From Angelakisella sp. (GTDB lineage: Bacteria > Bacillota > Clostridia > Oscillospirales > Ruminococcaceae), in assembly GCA_020025195.1 (NCBI GenBank), contig JAHHSN010000007.1, forward strand, positions 1-59,364: 59,364 bases of DNA. Direction: 5' to 3'. This document shows, piece after piece, positions 55,757-59,364 of this stretch. Below the pieces are notes generated by a model. The model was not told the origin of the DNA. It ran no database searches and saw only the letters and a list, made by a program, of their open reading frames with translations. Within the stretch, counting starts at the first letter, position 1; every line of letters begins with the position of its first letter. The translations under genes were made by a program, and so were the position numbers.

Positions 55757-55825
55757 ATAATAAATCATTCTTTCCAGAATCTTTCGAGAGGGCAATCAAT
55801 TCTTACAGTTTTGAAAGAATTGGCG

Positions 55826-56725
55826 TCATGCAGGCAGAAACATGGAAAAAACAGAGCCTCTGCCAACCTCGGAGGAAACCTTGATGTAGCCGCCTTCACT
55901 GCGCACGATTTCTCTGGCAAGATATAGGCCAATGCCGACACCCTCCTGTTGAGTATGACCATCCCCACGATAAAACCGGGAAAAGATCTGTGCCTGCTGA
56001 GCTTCCGGAATACCGACGCCGGTATCAGAGACATCCACACGGACGAACAGCTCATAGGGGGTAACAGCGATGGTCACACCACCCTGCTGCGTGTATTTGA
56101 TGGCATTGTCCACCAGATTGCAGAGCGCTTCTGCTGTCCATTTTGGGTCAAAGCAGGCGGTGACTTCTGTGGGGCTGACCGTGAGCGTTAAATCTTTTTC
56201 AGCAGCTTTTTGTGCAAACTGCTTTTGGACCTGCTGCAAAATCGGAGCGATTGCATTTTTCTCCGGCTGCAGCGTAATGATGCCATTCTCCAGTCGAGAT
56301 AATTTCACCAGGGTGTCGATTAGAAACCGTAGCTTTTCCGACTGTTCGTGGATCGTATCCGCATACGCTTTTGCTTCCGGTGATAAGTTCTCCTCCTGCA
56401 AAAGCTCCGTGTAAAGCAGCAAATTGGCAATCGGCGTCTTGGTCTGATGGGAAATGTCACCGATCAGCTCCTTAATGCGGTCTTTTTCTTCTGCTACATT
56501 CTGTGCAGATATTGTGGATGCGGACAGGTAATGGGCAAAGCGGGTTTCCAGAGCAGACAGCATACTTTCATCAAAGGACGCTTCTGTGTAAGTTCCCGCC
56601 ATGGCCTGCTCCAACATGGCGTCCAGTGTCTCCATAGTTTTCCGGTTCTTTCTGTGGCTATCATAAATTACGACGGCAGAAGCAATCAAACAGACTGCAC
56701 CAAAGATCCATCCCCATACGCTCAT
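55826..56725 (-). CDS. Sensor histidine kinase
   Basis: The 299-residue kinase has a single N-terminal membrane helix (WIFGAVCLIASAVVIYD) and almost no external domain, then the H-box ELIGDISHQTKTPIANLL with the phospho-His, N-box LCNLVDNAIKYT, and G-boxes DVSDTGVGIPEA and GVGIGLYLAREIV. Kinases of this form often sense through an associated ABC permease rather than directly, which fits the FtsX permease in this locus. ATG at 56725 overlaps the regulator stop (ATGA), giving coupled translation; a start at 56740 is possible but lies further into the regulator gene. Confidence 0.92.
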   Translation of the reverse strand: MSVWGWIFGAVCLIASAVVIYDSHRKNRKTMETLDAMLEQAMAGTYTEASFDESMLSALETRFAHYLSASTISAQNVAEEKDRIKELIGDISHQTKTPIANLLLYTELLQEENLSPEAKAYADTIHEQSEKLRFLIDTLVKLSRLENGIITLQPEKNAIAPILQQVQKQFAQKAAEKDLTLTVSPTEVTACFDPKWTAEALCNLVDNAIKYTQQGGVTIAVTPYELFVRVDVSDTGVGIPEAQQAQIFSRFYRGDGHTQQEGVGIGLYLAREIVRSEGGYIKVSSEVGRGSVFSMFLPA

Positions 56726-57393
56726 TCTTTCTTCTCCCATACATAGCCGATGCCGTACACAGTTTTGATATAGTCCTGAGCATTCAGCTTGTCCCGCAGG
56801 CGCTTGATGGTAACGGACAGGGCATTTTCATCCACATAGTCCGCTCCATCCGTCCAGATTCGGTCAACCAGTACCCCGCGCTCCATGGTATGACCTCGAT
56901 TTTCCACCAGCAGCCGGAGAAGCTTCTGCTCGGTTTTGCTCAGCTCTACGGGGACATCATCCATGCAGAATTGCTGGGCATTAAAGTCGAATGTGTAAGG
57001 ACCGATCTTCACAACGGTATCTGTGGTTTTTCCGGACTTCCGCAGCTGCGTGTTCACTCTGGCCCGCAGAATTGCCAGGGAGAAGGGCTTGGTGATGTAG
57101 TCATCCGCTCCCAGTTCCAAACCCCTTACCACATCCTCGTCCGTATCATTGGCAGTCAGCAGGATAATAGAGGGGGCTTCGGATTTCTCCCGCAGTTCCC
57201 GAAGCAGTGACAGTCCATTTCCGTCCGGAAGGTTCAGATCCAACAAGATTAGATCAGGCATCTGGCAATCCAGCTGCTCTCTGGCACTTTGCAGATCCCA
57301 GCAGGGAATCAGCTGCCGATCTTCAGTTTTTAAGGCTCTGCAAAGGCCCTGATTTAAGCCTTTGTCATCCTCTATAATTAAAATTTGAGTCAT
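56722..57393 (-). CDS. OmpR-family response regulator
   Basis: The 223-residue regulator has a receiver domain (ILIIEDDKGLNQGL, phospho-Asp in PDLILLDLNLPDGNG, Thr in ILLTANDTDEDV, Lys in ITKPFSLAIL) and a winged-helix C-terminus (LSKTEQKLLRLLVENRG, GADYVDENALSVTIKRLRDKL, KTVYGIGYVWE). Its targets are presumably its own operon and the ABC genes. It has a leader of ~90 bases with an extended -10 (TG-A-TATAAT) on the minus strand ending at 57485. Confidence 0.95.
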   Translation of the reverse strand: MTQILIIEDDKGLNQGLCRALKTEDRQLIPCWDLQSAREQLDCQMPDLILLDLNLPDGNGLSLLRELREKSEAPSIILLTANDTDEDVVRGLELGADDYITKPFSLAILRARVNTQLRKSGKTTDTVVKIGPYTFDFNAQQFCMDDVPVELSKTEQKLLRLLVENRGHTMERGVLVDRIWTDGADYVDENALSVTIKRLRDKLNAQDYIKTVYGIGYVWEKKE

Positions 57394-58052
57394 TCTATTT
57401 TCGCCTCTTAATGGGGTCGGTAGGATATGTTTTTAAGATATACCGTTATATTTGTCTGGATTTGCTTAACAGTTTGATTTAAGTATTATATCATATCAAC
57501 ACTCGTATGTCTTGAAGTTTGTATGAAGGACAACGACGATGCCTTTAAAAATTTTCTTCCATACAAAAACGTTTTGCCCGTATTATGCAGGCAGCAGAGA
57601 AAAGAAGTAAGCAGCAAGGTCTGCGCAGCCAACAACGTGGTTGTTGATCGAAGGGGTTTGGGGAAACGCCCCCAATCCCCTCGAACTCCACCCTATGGTG
57701 TCGGCTGCGCAATCGTTTCGATTGCTTTTCTAAAATGAGACGCTGAACTTTTTTATAACTTGTTGGAGATCAAAAAGAAAAAATTTTGTGACCGCTAAGG
57801 AAGATGCTTGTCAAATTCTTCCGCATCGTGTAGAATAAACTCAAAATTGAATACATTGAATTTTTGACATATTGTGGGCACATCCCACTTGGCTCTGATC
57901 GTGAATCGGAGTAGTTGCTTTTACCGTTTGTGAGTAAGGCTGTTACATAACACATCTGCTGCGTTTGCAAGACAGGTGTGTTTTGTGGCAGCTTTTTTGC
58001 TGCCTTCTTGTGAATCCAAAATCATGGAACAGTCAACAGGAGGAAAAACGAT
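57394..58052. other. Non-coding stretch between regulator and recombinase
   Basis: This 659-base region holds the regulator promoter (ATTATA at 57485-57490 in plus orientation), an inverted repeat GGGG-TTTGGGG with CCCCAAT-CCCC (57653-57680), and the GGCAGC/GCTGCC hairpin with a T loop near 57984-58003. Short frames on both strands lack support. It looks like non-coding sequence of a conjugative or mobilisable element. Confidence 0.5.
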
Positions 58053-59364
58053 ATGTTGGAAAAGAACTGCTTGCTTGATATGAGCGAAGATGAACTGTAT
58101 GAACTGCTGTCCCAGATCGAGGCTGGCAAGGTGACCAACTGCATCGTCAAGGCTCTGTCCCGCTTGGGCCGTAACTCGGCCATGACGGGCCTCTACACCA
58201 CCCTGACCTTTCCTAAATACGGCACCCGGTTCATCGCCATCAACGATAACTTTGACAGCGCCGATCCCAACAGCGTGAATAACGATTTTGCCGGGATCAA
58301 AAACTGGTTCAACGAGTTTTACGCCCGTGACACCAGCCGCAAGATCCGTGCCGTTCAGAAGTCCAAAGGCGAAAAGGGCATCCCGCTGACGGTCAATGTA
58401 CCTTATGGCTATGTGAAAGACTCCAACGATCCGCACCACTGGATCATTGACCCGGAGGCCGCACTTGTGGTGAAGCATATCTTTACCATGTGCATGGAGG
58501 GGCGTGGCCCTTCTCAGATTGCCAATCAGCTCAGAGCAGATAAGGTTTTGATGCCCACAGCTTACAAGAATCAGCAGGGCCGTGAAACACCCCACCCTCT
58601 GCCGGAGAATCCTTATAGATGGCACAACAGTTCTGTAGTTGCCATCCTGGAACGCCGGGAGTACACCGGCTGCACGGTGAACTTCAAGACCTACACCAAC
58701 TCCATCTGGGACAAAAAGCAGCGGGAAAACCCGCTGGAAAATCAGGCCATATTCCCAAACACCCATGAGCGCATCATCGAGGACGATGTGTTTGAAAAGG
58801 TGCAGGAGATCCGCCAGCAGCGCCACCGCATGACTCGCAGCGGTAGAACCAGTATGTTTTCTGGCTTGGTGTATTGTGCCGATTGTGGCGCAAAGATGAA
58901 CTATGGCTCGACCAACAATTACAAGCCCCAGCAAGCGTTCTTTGACTGCTCCCTGCACTGGAAGGACAAGGAGAAGTGTGGCACTCACTATATCCGGGAA
59001 TCTGTTCTGGAGCGTCTGGTGCTGCACCATATCCAGTTGGTGACAGAATACATCCTGCACCATAGAGACTACTTCGTGTCCGTCATGGGCCAGCAAATGC
59101 GGCTGGAGAGCAGTGAAAAGATCCAGATTCACCGGAAGAAGCTGGAACGCAATCAGAAGCGGATCGCAGAGCTGAAGCGGCTGTTCATCAAGATCTATGA
59201 GGACAACGCTGCAGGGCGGCTCAGTGATGAGCGTTTTGATATGATGAGCCAGAGTTACGAGGCCGAGCTGAAACGGCTGGAGGCAGAAGCACAGACCTTA
59301 CAGCAGGAAATCGAAGTACAGGAACGACAGCATGAGAACATCGAGCTTTTCATCCAGAAGGCCG
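58053..59364 (+). CDS. Large serine recombinase lacking the catalytic N-terminus (3' end outside window)
   Basis: The frame begins at ATG 58053, after AGGAGG, and stays open to the window end (437 codons). It has the recombinase features: SRLGRNSAMTGLYTTLTFPKYGTRFIAIND, FNEFYARDTSRKIRA, NVPYGYVKD, the recombinase domain with GPSQIANQL, and a zinc ribbon CADCGAKMN...CGTHY, then a coiled coil. What is missing is the ~60 residues with the YxRxS nucleophile that normally open the protein; after MLEK the text jumps to a point corresponding to the middle of the catalytic domain. So it is probably inactive on its own. The family is that of the TnpX/Tn4451 or ICE integrases. Confidence 0.85.
   Translation, partial: MLEKNCLLDMSEDELYELLSQIEAGKVTNCIVKALSRLGRNSAMTGLYTTLTFPKYGTRFIAINDNFDSADPNSVNNDFAGIKNWFNEFYARDTSRKIRAVQKSKGEKGIPLTVNVPYGYVKDSNDPHHWIIDPEAALVVKHIFTMCMEGRGPSQIANQLRADKVLMPTAYKNQQGRETPHPLPENPYRWHNSSVVAILERREYTGCTVNFKTYTNSIWDKKQRENPLENQAIFPNTHERIIEDDVFEKVQEIRQQRHRMTRSGRTSMFSGLVYCADCGAKMNYGSTNNYKPQQAFFDCSLHWKDKEKCGTHYIRESVLERLVLHHIQLVTEYILHHRDYFVSVMGQQMRLESSEKIQIHRKKLERNQKRIAELKRLFIKIYEDNAAGRLSDERFDMMSQSYEAELKRLEAEAQTLQQEIEVQERQHENIELFIQKA

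Noticed and set aside
57921..59132. A 403-codon minus-strand frame over the recombinase
   Set aside because: The plus strand carries clear recombinase and zinc-ribbon motifs in the same place, so this is a shadow frame.

Overview
The window looks like chromosome of a high-G+C, endospore-forming, anaerobic Bacillota, most likely class Clostridia and close to the Oscillospiraceae/Ruminococcaceae. Reasons seen in the sequence: a spoIIGA-sigE pair, a LicT-type antiterminator with an RNA antiterminator target, Gram-positive ECF vitamin transporter genes, strong AGGAGG-type ribosome sites, TTG and GTG starts, and paired promoters of the TTGACA/TATAAT type. Placement below class level is inference.

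Layout. 1-5500: end of an unknown gene, a Sir2 deacylase, a small-protein operon (zinc ribbon, membrane protein, DUF896), endonuclease III, the sporulation locus spoIIGA-sigE, then a YerC/TrpR-like regulator overlapping a methyltransferase. 6249-6616: a tRNA operon (Asp, Gly, Cys) with a near-perfect promoter and a terminator. 6600-13600: MTA/SAH nucleosidase, an XRE membrane regulator, a membrane-fused spermidine synthase-like protein with a DUF362 ferredoxin-like protein, tRNA-Pro, an AT-rich AlbA_2 (Schlafen-type) gene, and relics of a phosphonate transporter/nucleotidase operon. 13700-17400: an ECF transporter operon (two ATPases, EcfT, an S component) and a UPF0340 gene. 17700-19100: an ECF sigma factor, a membrane anti-sigma candidate and a small membrane-anchored protein.

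19200-27400 is an amino-sugar region. nagB-nagA read leftwards; rightwards, after cutC, lies licT-crr-ptsI-ptsH-nagE, which holds every component of a GlcNAc phosphotransferase system in one unit preceded by a RAT/terminator switch. Its HPr has Arg at position 46 instead of the regulatory Ser. 27500-30400 is a redox block: an SDR enzyme, two thioredoxins, a rhodanese and thioredoxin reductase; the SDR and the thioredoxin operon are each preceded by the same GTGAC-N3-GTCAC-GGAA site. 30400-44900: an AI-2E-family protein, FetAB-like ABC transporter, DUF1275, two radical SAM proteins, a frameshifted MATE gene, a zinc-ribbon membrane protein, a cysteine-rich repeat protein with a sigma-K-like promoter, a second identical tRNA-Pro on the other strand, RmuC, and an ACT/PFL pair. 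44900-47600: a metallochaperone group (a His-rich G3E GTPase and a second P-loop protein with a TIGR03943-like tail) behind a palindromic operator. 47600-51500: a TetR operon with a TIM-barrel protein, an EEP-family phosphatase/nuclease and a galactokinase-like protein.

51500-59364 is an accessory module: TnpV, a replication-protein relic with tandem repeats, a two-component system with an FtsX-type ABC transporter, and a serine recombinase that lacks its catalytic N-terminus and runs off the end of the window. No rRNA, CRISPR array or intact insertion sequence was seen.
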